Source: Mayamaea pseudoterrestris
Lineage: Eukaryota; Bacillariophyta; Bacillariophyceae; Sellaphorales; Sellaphoraceae
Direction of reading: 5' to 3'
Assembly: GCA_027923505.1 (NCBI GenBank)
Contig: BROI01000001.1
Location: 1,272,501-1,336,500 of the forward strand
Length of the DNA stretch: 64,000 nt
The notes under the pieces were generated by a model that was not told where the DNA came from, did no database searches, and worked only from the letters and a program-made list of their open reading frames with translations. Positions 62,647 through 64,000 of the stretch are shown here, in pieces; the first letter of the stretch is position 1; each line of letters starts with the position of its first letter. The translations under genes were made by a program, and so were the position numbers.

Positions 62647-63955
62647 ATGATGCTTGCCAATCGTTCCTTCGCTCGTTACGTTGAAAAACTCTTCCAAAAT
62701 CGATCATATACAGCAACGAGTGTACATCATGACCGCATTGTGGTAGCTGTAGGCGGCAATGCCCTTCAGCGCCGCGGCGAGCGCCTGACGATTGAAAACA
62801 TGCTCAAGGCGGCTGCCGAAATGGCACCCACCATTGCCGCACTCGCCGCGGAGCATGAGGTGGTCTTGACGCATGGAAACGGACCGCAAGTGGGAGAGTT
62901 GGCGCTGGAGCGATCGGCGGCATCGTACGTATATGCGTCGTGTGTGTCGTTGAATTCCGTGTGATGATTTTATGACCCTGCTTATATCGCACTCAATGAT
63001 GTAATGTCTCTTCTTTATAAACTGCTGTATCTTATCAGATTCGACGTCCTCGGCGCAGAAAGCATGGGCCAGATTGGCTACGTTTTGGCGCAGGCGCTGG
63101 CGAGCGTCGGTTGCCAAACCGTTCCAATCTTGACGCAGGTGGTTGTGGATCAATACTCCGAAGCCTTTCGCAATCCAACCAAATACGTTGGTCCCGTCTA
63201 CGGCGCCAAGGAGGCAATGGCTTTATCCGAGTCACTGGGATGGACGGTTCGAGCCGATGGTGAGTACTGGAGACGAGTGGTTCCTTCGCCTCCGCCGCTG
63301 GAAATCTTGCAGGTGCAGGCCGTCACGTGCCTACTGGAGCATGCGCCGAATTTGCTTCCCATTGCCTGCGGCGGAGGCGGTGTGCCGGTCATGCGAGTGC
63401 CGTCGCGACCGGAAACCTTGCTGGGAGTGGAAGCTGTCATTGATAAAGACATGTGTGGAAGCAAACTGGCGATTGAGATTGAAGCGGATGGCTACATTAT
63501 TTTGACGGATGGAGGAGGTATATTCAAGGTAAGTGCTGTAACGTACAGGTTCCACTCGCTGTTGTCTACTATTTCGAAAACCGGTTCTTAACGCTCTCTT
63601 TGTTCTCATCGTTGGTTTCTCATCGCAGAACTTTGGCAAACCAGACGCTGCTGAAATGAAGGAGGTGACTCCGGAATACTTGCTTGGTACCAAGGCTGGC
63701 AAGGGCTTTCCAGGAAGCATGGGACCAAAGATTGAAGCGGCAATCATGTTTGTTGAGCAATCCAGGAATCCTGACAAGGTATGGGCAGCCATTGGTGACT
63801 TGAAGGATGCCGCAAAGATTATCAAGCGCGAAAAAGGAACAATTATCAAACGAGACGTCAAGGACAATGTGATTTGGTGGGACAAACCACTTGCGTCGTC
63901 AACGTCACCTCCAATGCCTCCCAAGCTGTCCAAGGAGCCGCCAAAGTATGGATAG
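62647..63955 (+). CDS. arcC: Carbamate kinase, with mitochondrial-type presequence
   Basis: Exons 62647..62924, 63039..63528 and 63629..63955 (364 aa), with GT-AG introns of 114 and 100 bp (donors GTACGT and GTAAGT). Residues 1-33 (MMLANRSFARYVEKLFQNRSYTATS) look like an amphipathic mitochondrial presequence. The rest matches bacterial carbamate kinases: IVVAVGGNALQ, VLTHGNGPQVG, SMGQIGYVLAQAL, ILTQVVVDQ, PTKYVGPVY, RRVVPSPPP, GGGGVPV, GVEAVIDKDMCGSKLA, and GSMGPKIEAA at the phosphate-binding C-terminal lobe. It catalyses carbamoyl phosphate + ADP = carbamate + ATP. Diatoms are known to have carbamate kinase linked to their mitochondrial urea-cycle metabolism, probably gained from bacteria. 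Without the presequence it is about 330 aa, slightly above the bacterial 300-315. The start is the first ATG of an ATGATG pair. Confidence 0.92.
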
Positions 63956-64000
63956 TTGCGTTAATTATTTGGTCTGGGTTTGCTACATGGTTTTTTTTGC

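Noticed and set aside
1-64000. tRNA, rRNA, CRISPR or riboswitch
   Set aside because: No cloverleaf with intact A/B boxes, rRNA motif or spaced-repeat array was seen. The repeats present are satellites and coding minisatellites. A covariance-model scan was not possible here.

Overview
The window looks like nuclear DNA of a diatom, probably a centric one (inference). The signs are a secreted protein with Pro-Ser (PSxxPS) repeats, stand-alone helicase-associated-domain proteins, a diatom-type heat shock factor, a two-FAS1 secreted protein with an RxL-type processing motif, a protein with bipartite plastid/thylakoid-lumen targeting, a bacterial-type carbamate kinase, short GT-AG introns of roughly 90-270 bp and a Ty1/copia retroelement.

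Layout. 1-5.2 kb: single-copy genes: a partial secreted PS-repeat protein (-), CHMP1 (-), ribosomal protein S9 (-) and an IQ-motif coiled-coil protein (+). 5.23-45.75 kb: a direct tandem segmental duplication. Copy 1 is 5,230-22,330 and copy 2 is 22,331 to about 45,753. Each copy carries, in the same order, a Grx-like/DEP/DUF547/GAF protein (+), a short array of about 168-bp repeats, a two-FAS1 secreted protein (+), a Gln-rich protein with a Cys-containing C-terminal domain (+), an RNF113/Cwc24-type CCCH-RING splicing factor (+), a three-repeat helicase-associated-domain protein (-), and a small basic Pro/Arg-rich ORF (+) that is cut off at the junction in copy 1 and complete in copy 2. After the duplication, copy 1 gained a 1,418-bp TIR DNA transposon, and copy 2 gained about 8.6 kb that includes roughly 43 monomers of a 170-bp satellite.

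45.9-64 kb: single-copy again: a 1,070-aa BTB/POZ protein (+), two neighbouring four-TM membrane-protein genes (-), a thylakoid-lumen-like Cys-rich protein (-), an HSF-type transcription factor (+), a TLC-domain membrane protein (+) and a mitochondrial-looking carbamate kinase (+). One of the four-TM genes is split by a whole-looking copia element (50,655-56,454) whose two LTRs look identical, so the insertion is very recent.

The genes do not form one pathway. The main interest is structural: a multigene tandem duplication with mosaic divergence, copy-specific satellite and transposon insertions whose empty sites can be read in the other copy, and a young retroelement in a host gene. Comparing the two copies (synonymous versus frame-breaking changes) was used to separate real coding regions from chance ORFs. 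All alignments were made by eye; percentages and copy numbers are approximate.
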